Below are positions 15,632 to 23,109 of a stretch of 43,012 nucleotides of DNA, piece by piece. Location of the stretch: positions 1-43,012 of IMG/VR virus record IMGVR_UViG_3300020463_001602. One strand, written 5' to 3'. Within the stretch, counting starts at the first letter, position 1. Each line of letters begins with the position of its first letter. This stretch comes from a virus. The notes below the pieces were generated by a model. That model did not search any database, had not been told where the DNA came from, and was given only the letters and a program-made list of their open reading frames with translations. A program made the position numbers and the translations under genes.

Positions 15632-17454
15632 GCGAACATATACTCCTTTCTTAAACCTGAATCTTTTCCGAACATCATTTGAAATACTGAAGCATCGTCA
15701 ACAGTAACAACATCATACTTCGGACAATTAATAATAGTACTATACTCATCTTCAGTTAATGAACCTAGACCTTTAATGTATCTGTGCTTATAAGCAGATT
15801 GCTTTTTAAAACTAGATGCATCTTCATATGTATAGAACCATTCTATTTCATCGCCTTTTGAACTAATCATAATCGGCGTTCTTGTAATCATAACTCTTCG
15901 TTCAGTTAATAAACGCGGCCAGAATTTATATAAGAATGCAATTAACAATGGTGATATATGTCCTATACCGTCATGGTCAGCATCAGTTAATGTAGCAATA
16001 TATTTGTATGTCATATGATCCACGCTGTCTGGATCGTTAATATCAAGTCCTAGAACTGCTACTAATTCTGATAGTTCCTTGTTCTTTAATACCTCAGCCG
16101 GTTTCATATCCCAAGTATTCATAATAACACCACGAAGTGGAAATGCTCCAACCTTATCTGGGTCTCTGACCTTTAATAGGAATCCCATTGCAGAATCTCC
16201 TTCGACAATTTTTAGTGTAGCATCATCTTTATTTGCAGAGATATGTTTAGCAACTTTTACCTTGCGTAGTTTCTTTTGTGCCAGAGTAGCAGCTCTTTTA
16301 TCGGCTGCTAGCTTCTTCGCAAGTTGTGCTTCAATGATTGGGTCAATTATATCAGGTGTATTTAAAATCTTCTGCGCAAGCCACTCAGCATCACGTACCT
16401 GACAGATATCTAGGTGTTCCTTAATATTACCAATTGGATTTGTTAGACGTTCTTTTGTTTGAGAATCAAATTTAGGATTCACAAAGTTACGAGCAAACAT
16501 AACAAAGGTAATACCACTCTTAATTGTAGTCTTAAGAACTTCGACCTTATGACGTCTTTTAATTTTAACAGTTAACGAATCAATAATAGTATTCATAAAG
16601 TGGTCAACATATGTACCACCTTGTCTTGTATTGACACCATTTATATAACTGTTAGTTCGAAAGCCATCTTCTGAAGGTGCTATAAAGTAAGATAGATTAT
16701 TTGTTTTCTCAAAGATCACAGTCTCGTTAAACATTTCAGCATACTTCTTGAAATTGTTTATCATCACCTTCTTTTTATTAAAGGAAAACTGAATCTCAGG
16801 AAATGCCATTTGTAAACTGATAAGACGATCTTCAATTAATGTAATTGTATCAAGTTCTTCTAATGAGTTGACCTCAAATAAATCAAAGTCAGGAACAAAC
16901 GATACCTCAGTACCATTTCCTGCTTTATTACCTTTTTTGATTTTCATTGAGTCAGCACCGTCTTTACAACTAAGTTGAACTGACTTTTTATTAGACCATG
17001 TTTTTCCTACGAAACAACTTGATAAGAAATTCGTTGCTGCTGAACCAACACCGTTAGTTCCTATCGTAACTCTTTCATCATCAAAAGAAGTACCTGCATT
17101 TACTTTTGTCCAAGCAGCAACAGGTCTTAATATGTTTTCTTTAGATGTTTCATCAAATATTTTGTCTTGAGGAATACCACGACCGTTATCTGTGACCGTG
17201 ACCGTGTTCTCATGGACTGATACATTTATTTTATTTGCGTATTTAAAATTAGTACGAATCGCTTCGTCGATTGCATTATCGAGAATCTCATCAACCATTT
17301 TAGATAAGGCAGGAACGTATGTGGCCTTTTTCCATTCTCCAAGAACAAATCTTTCAATCTCTTCTTTTGAACTTGAACCCATATACATTCCAATCCTCTC
17401 TCGAACATGCTGTCGAGCAGTAAGGATTCTAAACTGTTCTGTATTTTTTGTCAA
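15628..17454 (-). CDS. 39: DNA topoisomerase II large subunit gp39 (39/60 fused)
   Basis: ATPase and TOPRIM subunit of the phage topoisomerase. The GHKL ATPase signature (Glu-x-x-x-Asn, then Asp-Asn-Gly-Arg-Gly-Ile-Pro) is in the first 120 residues. TOPRIM motifs Val-Glu-Gly-Asp-Ser-Ala and Thr-Asp-Ala-Asp-His-Asp-Gly are in the C-terminal third. At 608 residues it contains both parts that T4 splits into gp39 and gp60. The start is a TTG at 17454 with GGAG eight bases upstream; an in-frame TAA just above rules out a longer form. Two tandem early promoters lie upstream. Confidence 0.95.
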   Translation of the reverse strand: MTKNTEQFRILTARQHVRERIGMYMGSSSKEEIERFVLGEWKKATYVPALSKMVDEILDNAIDEAIRTNFKYANKINVSVHENTVTVTDNGRGIPQDKIFDETSKENILRPVAAWTKVNAGTSFDDERVTIGTNGVGSAATNFLSSCFVGKTWSNKKSVQLSCKDGADSMKIKKGNKAGNGTEVSFVPDFDLFEVNSLEELDTITLIEDRLISLQMAFPEIQFSFNKKKVMINNFKKYAEMFNETVIFEKTNNLSYFIAPSEDGFRTNSYINGVNTRQGGTYVDHFMNTIIDSLTVKIKRRHKVEVLKTTIKSGITFVMFARNFVNPKFDSQTKERLTNPIGNIKEHLDICQVRDAEWLAQKILNTPDIIDPIIEAQLAKKLAADKRAATLAQKKLRKVKVAKHISANKDDATLKIVEGDSAMGFLLKVRDPDKVGAFPLRGVIMNTWDMKPAEVLKNKELSELVAVLGLDINDPDSVDHMTYKYIATLTDADHDGIGHISPLLIAFLYKFWPRLLTERRVMITRTPIMISSKGDEIEWFYTYEDASSFKKQSAYKHRYIKGLGSLTEDEYSTIINCPKYDVVTVDDASVFQMMFGKDSGLRKEYMFA

Positions 17455-17479
17455 ACCTTAATCTCCATCATCAACCACC

Positions 17480-17508
17480 ATTATACCACACTTGAGGATC
17501 AATGTCAA
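17480..17508 (-). promoter_or_regulatory. Early sigma70-type promoter, topoisomerase operon (proximal)
   Basis: On the minus strand TTGACA (17508-17503), 17 bases, TATAAT (17485-17480), 26 bases before the gene 39 TTG start. Confidence 0.85.
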
Positions 17509-17587
17509 TAGTTAATTGTATTGTCGTCAGAGCTACGTCCTTCGGAATCACGCTTTATTACTCTCTCAAACAATTCATTATGATACC

Positions 17588-17616
17588 ATTCTACAATAGT
17601 TCTTTGTGAATGTCAA
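17588..17616 (-). promoter_or_regulatory. Early sigma70-type promoter, topoisomerase operon (distal)
   Basis: On the minus strand TTGACA (17616-17611), 17 bases, TAGAAT (17593-17588). It lies upstream of the proximal promoter, giving a tandem pair. The region 17461-17762 holds only these and the plus-strand promoter; I see no gene in it. Confidence 0.7.
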
Positions 17617-17690
17617 TAGTTTTTTTCATATCATGTAAATTCTATATATTGTATAAGGAGCTGTCTAGTGAAAATAATTTCATAAAGTGG

Positions 17691-17719
17691 TTGACATCTG
17701 CCTTTCATCCTGTTAGAAT
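17691..17719 (+). promoter_or_regulatory. Early sigma70-type promoter, rightward
   Basis: TTGACA (17691-17696), 17 bases, TAGAAT (17714-17719) on the plus strand, ahead of the small gene at 17763. With the tandem leftward promoters it forms a divergent control region. Confidence 0.75.
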
Positions 17720-17762
17720 AGATTTATCAAATCGTAACCAATAAAAGAAAAAGGAGTACATT

Positions 17763-17954
17763 ATGGGATTAACAGAAAAACAAATTAGATTACTTGCAGA
17801 GCAGTCTTTTCGTGGTGGTAAACAAAAATATACAGAAGCTGAGATCAGAGATATGGTCGGAGCTCCTAGTATTGATGAAGACGATATCTGCGGTTGCGGA
17901 GAAAAGCTCGAAGAATGTCCTGAAGCATATTCACATATGACAATGGGCTATTGA
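17763..17954 (+). CDS. Small cysteine-motif protein (unknown)
   Basis: A 63-residue acidic protein, first gene after a rightward early promoter, with a strong aaggag ribosome binding site. Residues 43-52 hold three cysteines (Cys-Gly-Cys then Cys seven residues later), which could bind a metal, though no fourth ligand is obvious. Its position suggests an early host-takeover factor. I do not recognise the family. Confidence 0.7.
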   Translation: MGLTEKQIRLLAEQSFRGGKQKYTEAEIRDMVGAPSIDEDDICGCGEKLEECPEAYSHMTMGY

Positions 17955-18020
17955 TTATAACTATATAACGAAAAGTTCTAAACAAATATGAAAATAACTG
18001 AACTTTTTCTCACAAAACTA

Positions 18021-18049
18021 TTGACAAGATAGTGCAAATAGGGTATAAT
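18021..18049 (+). promoter_or_regulatory. Early sigma70-type promoter, rightward (second)
   Basis: TTGACA (18021-18026), 17 bases, TATAAT (18044-18049) on the plus strand, 36 bases ahead of the gene at 18085. Both hexamers are perfect. Confidence 0.85.
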
Positions 18050-18084
18050 ATAATCTGTAATTTAAAAAAACAATGGGAGTTGTT

Positions 18085-18417
18085 ATGAATATAGAAATCG
18101 AACCAAGGAGCAATTTTGTCTCCACATCTTTACAAGGCTATATCGAAGCCTCTTACGCAGACCTAGTTAAGGTCTTTGGACATCCACAATGTACTGAATC
18201 TTCCGGTGACGGTAAGGTCGACCTTGAGTGGGAAATGAATATTCTTGATAAAGACTTCAACGCTATCCGTCCTTTTACAATATATAATTGGAAAGATTAT
18301 GACGGTGGACACGCTGCAATGTCTTCTGACAAATACAATTGGCATATCGGCGGATCTTCAATGATTGTATCTCTTGAAGTTAAAGAATACTTTGATGCAA
18401 TGATGGAGGCAGCGTAA
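18085..18417 (+). CDS. Small early protein (unknown)
   Basis: A 110-residue soluble protein without a recognised domain. It has aromatic-rich strands (Tyr-Asn-Trp-Lys-Asp-Tyr-Asp-Gly-Gly-His, Tyr-Asn-Trp-His-Ile-Gly-Gly) and looks globular. The ATG at 18085 has a gggag site seven bases upstream; another ATG four codons earlier is possible. Its stop overlaps the next start by one base. It directly follows an early promoter. Confidence 0.72.
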   Translation: MNIEIEPRSNFVSTSLQGYIEASYADLVKVFGHPQCTESSGDGKVDLEWEMNILDKDFNAIRPFTIYNWKDYDGGHAAMSSDKYNWHIGGSSMIVSLEVKEYFDAMMEAA

Positions 18418-18656
18418 TGTCTAAGAAACAATCTTTTGAACAAATTAAAAAATTCTTATTAAAGGAAAAGAAGAAATACGACAAGCAAATGTTAAGTGCA
18501 TCTGCTAAGGAAGAAGCTAAAAACGAAAGAGCTGCTGCCAAGCTTGCAAAAATGAAAGACTTCAGTTTGTATTCAGACGATAAGTTTGATGCTGCATCTG
18601 AATTAGGTTTAACGCAATCGTATAACGAAGGCAGTTGGGATTCCAATTGGAATTAA
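18417..18656 (+). CDS. Small Lys/Ala-rich helical protein (unknown)
   Basis: A 79-residue protein whose first 45 residues are strongly basic and helical, followed by a Ser/Asn/Trp-rich tail. It may bind nucleic acid, but that is only suggested by charge. It is coupled to the upstream gene (overlapping stop and start) and overlaps a TTG-started membrane ORF downstream. Confidence 0.65.
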   Translation: MSKKQSFEQIKKFLLKEKKKYDKQMLSASAKEEAKNERAAAKLAKMKDFSLYSDDKFDAASELGLTQSYNEGSWDSNWN

Positions 18657-18796
18657 TTGTAACGGTTCTAGTACTGTTTGGAATAATAGCAGGTTTCTTT
18701 GCTTTATTGAAAATGTTATTTGGAACTTTAGAATTTGTTTGGGATAACACTTGGTTAGTACTAGGTGTGTTCTTATTACTTTTATTTGTTATTTAA
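18647..18796 (+). CDS. 49-residue two-helix membrane protein
   Basis: Hydrophobic small ORF filling the gap before the metallopeptidase gene. Two membrane helices (about residues 3-22 and 32-48) are separated by a short Glu-Phe-Val-Trp-Asp loop. The likely start is a TTG at 18647 that overlaps the upstream stop region. The start is uncertain, but no other gene explains this stretch. Confidence 0.5.
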   Translation: MELIVTVLVLFGIIAGFFALLKMLFGTLEFVWDNTWLVLGVFLLLLFVI

Positions 18797-18814
18797 TTAG
18801 GAAGTATATTAAAT

Positions 18815-19237
18815 ATGAAAGTTATTTTCTCGGGTCCTCGTGACGGACAACTTGACATGAATTTACAGGCATCGGCACTTATGGCAATCAACTTCTTTTC
18901 AGAAGAGCTTGGTATTCATAGACTCCATACCAATATTCACGTTAAATTCCATCACAAGCTCTTTGTAGACAACTCCCACAGTGAAGGATTATGCGAGTCA
19001 CTGGATCCGAGAAATTTTATTTTAGATATCGCGTTGTATGGGAACTGGATATCAACACTAGCACATGAGTTAGTTCATGTAAAACAGTTTGCTCGAAAAG
19101 AATTAGATGTTGCTTTACAATATTGGAAAGGTAAAAATCACATTGATACAGAGTATTGGAAACAGCCTTGGGAAAAAGAAGCTCGAAAGCTACAGCAAAA
19201 ATTAATGAAGGCCTATATGGTCAAATACGAAAGTTAA
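18815..19237 (+). CDS. SprT-like zinc metallopeptidase-like protein
   Basis: A 140-residue protein with a His-Glu-Leu-Val-His motif (HExxH, near residues 91-95) followed by Val-Lys-Gln and, later, Trp-Glu-Lys-Glu-Ala, the arrangement of small phage zinc peptidases of the SprT type. The two His and the downstream Glu would bind zinc. No signal peptide is seen, so it should act in the cytoplasm or virion. The target is unknown. It lies in the early small-gene run, just before the tRNA. Confidence 0.75.
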   Translation: MKVIFSGPRDGQLDMNLQASALMAINFFSEELGIHRLHTNIHVKFHHKLFVDNSHSEGLCESLDPRNFILDIALYGNWISTLAHELVHVKQFARKELDVALQYWKGKNHIDTEYWKQPWEKEARKLQQKLMKAYMVKYES

Positions 19238-19245
19238 AGTTAATT

Positions 19246-19322
19246 GCGCTTATAGCTCAACTGGATAGAGCAACAGCCTTCTAAGCTGTAGGTTCCAGGT
19301 TCGACTCCTGGTAGGCGCGCCA
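19246..19322 (+). tRNA. tRNA-Arg (anticodon UCU)
   Basis: A 77-base cloverleaf with a 7-bp acceptor stem (GCGCTTA with TAGGCGC), a 5-bp anticodon stem ACAGC/GCTGT around loop CTTCTAA, and a GGTTCGACTCC T-arm. The anticodon TCT reads AGA/AGG. The CCA tail is encoded (19320-19322). AGA is common in this AT-rich genome, so the tRNA should boost phage translation. Confidence 0.96.
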
Positions 19323-19335
19323 AATAGAAAAAGTT

Positions 19336-19467
19336 ATGAAGAAAAGAAATAAAACAAACCCAGTCGCAAAGAACATAAATAAGTTCAATAAACCTGCGAC
19401 ACATAAAGATCGTAAGAAGGCTGCGAATCGTAGACCTGCGAAGTATAAACAATTTGAGAAGGAGTGA
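19336..19467 (+). CDS. Small very basic protein
   Basis: A 43-residue protein made mostly of Lys, Arg, Asn and Ala, beginning Met-Lys-Lys-Arg-Asn and containing Asn-Pro-Val-Ala-Lys-Asn and Lys-Phe-Asn-Lys-Pro. Very similar short basic proteins occur in marine T4-like phages, function unknown. The charge suggests nucleic acid or ribosome binding. It follows the tRNA by 13 bases. Confidence 0.65.
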   Translation: MKKRNKTNPVAKNINKFNKPATHKDRKKAANRRPAKYKQFEKE

Positions 19468-19468
19468 A

Positions 19469-19645
19469 ATGGTAAATACTTTAGAGACTGAAATTATAAT
19501 GTTGCGTCAAGCAGTCGCTGACGAACAAAAACAGAAGTACGAAGCATATAAAAAAATATCTGCTTTGAACACTAAGATAACACAACTTGAAAAGGAAATC
19601 GCAAATGGACATACTAGAGTACTTTCAGGAACTGGAAAGGCATGA
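19469..19645 (+). CDS. Small coiled-coil protein (unknown)
   Basis: A 58-residue protein with heptad-like Leu/Ile spacing from about residue 5 to 45, predicted to form a coiled coil. I start it at the ATG at 19469, preceded by aaggag that lies in the end of the upstream gene; an in-frame TTG earlier is less likely. It overlaps the next ORF by 41 bases. Function unknown. Confidence 0.65.
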   Translation: MVNTLETEIIMLRQAVADEQKQKYEAYKKISALNTKITQLEKEIANGHTRVLSGTGKA

Positions 19646-19838
19646 TTGGTATTACAATTATTCAGACGATCATACAGTATGGGAACGCGGTAATCGCAAT
19701 GCCCATAGGCTTCAAGCAATTGCTGCTGAGGATCAACTCTTAGGTCGTATGTATGCTGATTATTCAAAATGGGTATTTCTCGACGTTAGTGAAAGAGAAA
19801 GAACAAACAAGCCAACGGCCAAATCTTATTTGATATGA
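19605..19838 (+). CDS. Small protein (unknown)
   Basis: A 77-residue protein rich in aromatic and charged residues (Trp-Tyr-Tyr-Asn-Tyr, Trp-Glu-Arg-Gly-Asn-Arg). I use the ATG at 19605, with aaagga upstream, rather than an earlier in-frame TTG. It overlaps its neighbours on both sides. No domain recognised. Confidence 0.65.
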   Translation: MDILEYFQELERHDWYYNYSDDHTVWERGNRNAHRLQAIAAEDQLLGRMYADYSKWVFLDVSERERTNKPTAKSYLI

Positions 19839-20002
19839 GATTGTTAGAAGATACTGTGGGAGACATCAGAATTTTTTCTGAACGTCCTTATGGTTATAAA
19901 AGATATATCGTTAACTATCCTGACGGTAGAGAAACCATGTATAGTGGTTTATGGTACAAGTTGGATAGAATAAAAGAACTTATTACAAAAGAAGTTAAAT
20001 GA
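19835..20002 (+). CDS. Small protein (unknown)
   Basis: A 55-residue soluble protein with two beta-like stretches and a C-terminal helix. The ATG overlaps the upstream stop (ATGA), and its TGA overlaps the next ATG, so it is well embedded in the operon. No family recognised. Confidence 0.6.
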   Translation: MRLLEDTVGDIRIFSERPYGYKRYIVNYPDGRETMYSGLWYKLDRIKELITKEVK

Positions 20003-20235
20003 AAACGATAGCACAAGGAGAAAAGTTTAGAGTATTAGAACACAGAGTGTTTGGACTAAACATAAATCCATTTCGTTATTATATCTTAGAGGATAGCCGT
20101 GAGGCAACAAGATCCCAAGGTGTGGATTATAACGTTAAGCTTACTTACTTCTATTGGTTTACTGAACCGCAAATGAAATTATATTGTCATGATATATTTG
20201 ATGATGTTTTTAAACAAGGAGTATGGCCTAAGTGA
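19999..20235 (+). CDS. Small protein (unknown)
   Basis: A 78-residue protein rich in Phe and Tyr. It overlaps its neighbours by four bases at each end (ATGA upstream, GTGA downstream). I recognise no domain. It may act with the following phosphomannomutase-like enzyme because the two are coupled, but this is only positional. Confidence 0.65.
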   Translation: MKTIAQGEKFRVLEHRVFGLNINPFRYYILEDSREATRSQGVDYNVKLTYFYWFTEPQMKLYCHDIFDDVFKQGVWPK

Positions 20236-20942
20236 AAGAAGAAGTTTTTGTATTTGATATAGACGGAACGTTAACAGATTCTCGTCAACTTATAGATAAA
20301 GATTTTGAAACGTTTATGCTTGAATTCTGTAAGGACAACGATGTATACCTCGTAACAGGATCCGACAGATCAAAGACCTTTGAACAAATAGGACCTATTC
20401 TATATGAGTCTGTAAAAGGAGTCTGGCATTGTAACGGTAATGAATATTGGGAAAAGAGTCGCAGAGTAGATCAAAACGAAATGAAGGTCAGCTATGAATT
20501 CAGAAATTATCTTGAGCAGCTTGTAAATAAAACTCGTTATCCAATTAAGACAGGTAATCATATTGAACAAAGAACAGGTATGGTTAACTTTTCAATTGTA
20601 GGAAGAGATTGTAACGATATACAAAGACAGCAATACTTTGATTGGGATTCGCAGAATCATGAAAGATCTTGTATTGTAAAACAGATTAATGAAGACTATC
20701 CAAAGCTGCATGCTTCAATAGGTGGTCAAATAAGTATTGATATTGCTCCTCGTGGAAATAATAAGTCACAGGTCGCGAAGATCCTAAATAAAGAATACAA
20801 GTTCATTCATTTCTTTGGAGATAGAATGGAATATGGTGGAAACGATTATCCACTTGCACTTACAATTGACTTAGGTAAGATGGGATGGAATTATCCTGTT
20901 GAATCTTGGCAAGAAACCTGGGAGAGGTTAAAAAAATTATGA
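20232..20942 (+). CDS. Phosphomannomutase-like HAD phosphatase (eukaryotic PMM type)
   Basis: HAD-superfamily protein of 236 residues. The catalytic motif is Asp9-Ile-Asp11-Gly-Thr. The middle carries the eukaryotic-type phosphomannomutase pattern: an Arg-Thr-Gly-Met-Val-Asn-Phe-Ser-Ile-Val-Gly-Arg-Asp-Cys block, then Ser-Ile-Gly-Gly-Gln-Ile-Ser-Ile-Asp, and a Phe-Gly-Asp-Arg motif near the C terminus. PMMs convert mannose-6-phosphate to mannose-1-phosphate for GDP-sugars. It starts at GTG, overlapping the previous stop. Together with the glycosyltransferases near 38-40 kb it suggests viral sugar metabolism; a plain sugar phosphatase is the alternative. Confidence 0.78.
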   Translation: MKEEVFVFDIDGTLTDSRQLIDKDFETFMLEFCKDNDVYLVTGSDRSKTFEQIGPILYESVKGVWHCNGNEYWEKSRRVDQNEMKVSYEFRNYLEQLVNKTRYPIKTGNHIEQRTGMVNFSIVGRDCNDIQRQQYFDWDSQNHERSCIVKQINEDYPKLHASIGGQISIDIAPRGNNKSQVAKILNKEYKFIHFFGDRMEYGGNDYPLALTIDLGKMGWNYPVESWQETWERLKKL

Positions 20943-21106
20943 AAAGAATAACATACACACATCCAATGAAAGAAGGAGTATCCTTAGAAGTAGTTGGCAA
21001 TGTCGAAAAGGTAGAAGGTGATACAACATACATTCGTAGAATAGACGGATATATTGTAGACTTTCCAACAGCAAATATAACCGAAGAGGTTGACCTGGGA
21101 GAATAA
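20939..21106 (+). CDS. Small protein (unknown)
   Basis: A 55-residue protein with alternating beta-like segments (Leu-Glu-Val-Val-Gly-Asn-Val-Glu and a later Tyr-Ile-Val-Asp-Phe-Pro). The ATG at 20939 overlaps the previous TGA; a longer frame beginning upstream is unlikely. No family recognised. Confidence 0.6.
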   Translation: MKRITYTHPMKEGVSLEVVGNVEKVEGDTTYIRRIDGYIVDFPTANITEEVDLGE

Positions 21107-21399
21107 TGATCCGTAGCGAACGTGGTGAGAAAAAGATAGATTGGTACGTTAAGTGGGCGGCATCTATGTTAGTTATGTTGGCAATCTGTGCAAGAGCCGC
21201 AGGTCCTGAGTTTAGAGATATTGATTTAATAGCAGGTACGGTTGGCATTGCCTTATGGTTATGGGTATCATTACTTTGGGAAGATAGAGCGTTAATATTA
21301 TTAAATGGAGTTTCTTTCTTTGTGTTATGTATGGGAGTTATGCGCGAGTTTGGTCCTCTCATTACAAAATTTAATTTACTCGCATGGCTAATTAATTAA
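21106..21399 (+). CDS. Three-helix membrane protein (unknown)
   Basis: A 97-residue inner-membrane protein with three hydrophobic helices, roughly residues 16-32, 40-59 and 62-80. The start Tyr-Val-Lys-Trp-Ala-Ala-Ser and the loop Leu-Leu-Trp-Glu-Asp-Arg-Ala resemble small membrane proteins found in other marine T4-like phages. Function unknown. The start overlaps the previous stop by one base. Confidence 0.7.
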   Translation: MIRSERGEKKIDWYVKWAASMLVMLAICARAAGPEFRDIDLIAGTVGIALWLWVSLLWEDRALILLNGVSFFVLCMGVMREFGPLITKFNLLAWLIN

Positions 21400-21426
21400 C
21401 TCTTAAGGTACTAATAGGAATATATA

Positions 21427-21711
21427 ATGAATAATAGTGAAACAAAAAAACTAGTTGACGCTTTATTGAAAGGCGTTGTAACAGTATCATTTAAGAAGAT
21501 CAATACAGAAGAGGTACGTATTATGCCTTGTACATTGAATGTTGATGTTCTTAAAGAAAATAAAATTGAAACAGTGATTAAGAATTTCTCTGCTGATTCA
21601 GAACACATTGCTGCTTGGGCAATGGATAAGAAAGCATGGAGATCGTTTCGATTAAATACAGTAATATCATGGGAAGAAGGTTATCCTTCTCAGGGAGCAA
21701 ATAATGAGTAA
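21427..21711 (+). CDS. DUF2693-like phage protein
   Basis: A 94-residue soluble protein. The central strand Phe-Lys-Lys-Ile-Asn-Thr-Glu-Glu-Val-Arg-Ile-Met-Pro-Cys-Thr-Leu and the later Ala-Met-Asp-Lys-Lys-Ala-Trp-Arg-Ser-Phe-Arg match the pattern I recall for DUF2693 (T4-like SH3-type small proteins). Function unknown. It overlaps the next gene by eight bases. Confidence 0.62.
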   Translation: MNNSETKKLVDALLKGVVTVSFKKINTEEVRIMPCTLNVDVLKENKIETVIKNFSADSEHIAAWAMDKKAWRSFRLNTVISWEEGYPSQGANNE

Positions 21712-21997
21712 TTGGCCAGAGTCAACAGAGTGGCATGACGGAGAACGTAAAGAATTTATATTTGATAATTACATTGTGTCTTTAGTTAGATTTACAGGTT
21801 CATACGGATATAAAGATAATTTATGGGAGCTTGCTATTATAGAAAAAGATACTCAAGATTTTGTGGACTTGCCTATTGATGTATTAAACGAGTACCCAGC
21901 AGCCGATACTGGAATATATGGTTATTTAAATGATCCTGAGGCTGATAGGATTATTGAAGAAGTAAGGAGATACGATGCCAATGAAGTTCAAACCTAG
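21704..21997 (+). CDS. Small acidic protein (unknown)
   Basis: A 97-residue acidic soluble protein with several aromatic residues (Trp-Pro-Glu-Ser-Thr-Glu-Trp near the start). It overlaps both neighbours by short stretches. No domain recognised. Confidence 0.65.
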   Translation: MSNWPESTEWHDGERKEFIFDNYIVSLVRFTGSYGYKDNLWELAIIEKDTQDFVDLPIDVLNEYPAADTGIYGYLNDPEADRIIEEVRRYDANEVQT

Positions 21998-22166
21998 TCA
22001 GGTTGTTAAAGATAGACAAACAGGAAAACTAACAACACAGCATTTTTATATGAAGTCAACTTCAACAAAAGAATTGCTTGAGGCGTTAGAAAAATCAAAT
22101 ACACAACCGAAGTTAAAACAAAAAGTTCGCAATGAACTTGTTAGACGAAAGGTTACACATGCCTAA
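21975..22166 (+). CDS. Small basic conserved phage protein
   Basis: A 63-residue basic protein with the layout Met-Lys-Phe-Lys-Pro-Ser, Asp-Arg-Gln-Thr, Phe-Tyr-Met-Lys, Arg-Asn-Glu-Leu-Val-Arg-Arg. I recognise the same layout from marine T4-like phages, where it has no known function. The start has aaggag five bases upstream. Confidence 0.7.
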   Translation: MPMKFKPSQVVKDRQTGKLTTQHFYMKSTSTKELLEALEKSNTQPKLKQKVRNELVRRKVTHA

Positions 22167-22356
22167 GTTTGAAGATAAGCTCGAAAATTTATCCTTTCGT
22201 GCAATGCAATTACTTATTATTATGGGTCTTGCACTTTGGATAGTAATAGGAGCTGTTTTTTTGAGAGATTTGTTTACTGATGATATAGTTGGTTATACAG
22301 ATCATGGTATTATTATTCGCGAAAGCGATTTGGAGAAAGATGATGAGCAGAAATAG
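22159..22356 (+). CDS. Single-helix membrane protein (unknown)
   Basis: A 65-residue protein with a hydrophobic helix at about residues 19-38 and an acidic C-terminal tail. I choose the ATG at 22159, with cgaaagg upstream; an in-frame ATG nine codons earlier would lengthen the cytoplasmic end. Function unknown. Confidence 0.62.
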   Translation: MPKFEDKLENLSFRAMQLLIIMGLALWIVIGAVFLRDLFTDDIVGYTDHGIIIRESDLEKDDEQK

Positions 22357-22555
22357 AACTGCACTAATTAGAAGTGAAACATTAAACGGAACAAACGATT
22401 CGGGTTCAGGTGGCCCAGATTCTATGTTTGTTGTTGACCTACTTGAAAATGGACAAGTCGTTGAAACACGCAGGCTGCCAGGAAAGAGTAGATCTTATGC
22501 AAATGATGTTGTAGAGAATTGGGAATCTGGTCTTATACAACTTCTCGTAGATTAA
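22343..22555 (+). CDS. Small protein (unknown)
   Basis: A 70-residue soluble protein with a Gly/Ser-rich loop then a Met-Phe-Val-Val-Asp-Leu-Leu-Glu strand and Trp near the end. Two adjacent ATGs (22340 and 22343) are possible; GGAG spacing favours the second. It overlaps the upstream gene by 14 bases. No family recognised. Confidence 0.58.
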   Translation: MSRNRTALIRSETLNGTNDSGSGGPDSMFVVDLLENGQVVETRRLPGKSRSYANDVVENWESGLIQLLVD

Positions 22556-22566
22556 TAAATAATTGT

Positions 22567-23109
22567 ATGCAATACTTTTCAGCAAACACAATCTCAGGTA
22601 GAATTCAATATAATCTTGAAAATCTAACCGACGACAATATCGACTCTTTTGGTGATTGGGCTATTGCTAACACTGATTTTTATGTTGTTAGAGTAGCAGA
22701 TGGTGATGAGCTTACCAACGAAACAAAGTGGTGGGACTTTTCCGCTAATACAGTAATGGATAAAACTGAAATTAGTTTGACATATTCGCATTCACATACA
22801 GAAGCTGACTTCTTTTCCAATACAACCTTTGCCGATATTATAGACCCAGAAAGTGGATTGCCTGCAACTATTGGAAGAGTTGATGTGCCTGAAGAAACAA
22901 CACAAGTTGTGTTTAACGATTATGATATAATAGAAACTGCCGCCAATACTTCAGTGACCATTTCAGACATACCAACAGAAGATACTTATATATGGGTTAA
23001 TGCTCAAGTAGTTAATACTGCATCATCAATTACAGTTACGTGCCCTTCAGTTGTAGAGATTGATACCCCTAAATATTATCGTAAAGATATAGATATCAGG
23101 ATAAGTTAA
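22567..23109 (+). CDS. Putative tail-fibre-associated structural protein
   Basis: A 180-residue acidic, beta-rich protein full of Asn, Thr, Ser and Asp, as in fibre or adhesin modules. Its stop abuts the start of the S74-domain fibre gene. The ATG at 22567 fits best; the longer frame upstream is inside the previous gene. Similarity is structural in style only. It could be a short fibre, a fibre hinge or an attachment protein. Confidence 0.55.
   Translation: MQYFSANTISGRIQYNLENLTDDNIDSFGDWAIANTDFYVVRVADGDELTNETKWWDFSANTVMDKTEISLTYSHSHTEADFFSNTTFADIIDPESGLPATIGRVDVPEETTQVVFNDYDIIETAANTSVTISDIPTEDTYIWVNAQVVNTASSITVTCPSVVEIDTPKYYRKDIDIRIS

Noticed and set aside
22554-22561. AATAAATA, late-promoter-like, ahead of the putative fibre-associated gene
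   Set aside because: It is only five bases from the ATG, so a transcript would start at or after the start codon. Other late motifs here are 33-43 bases upstream.
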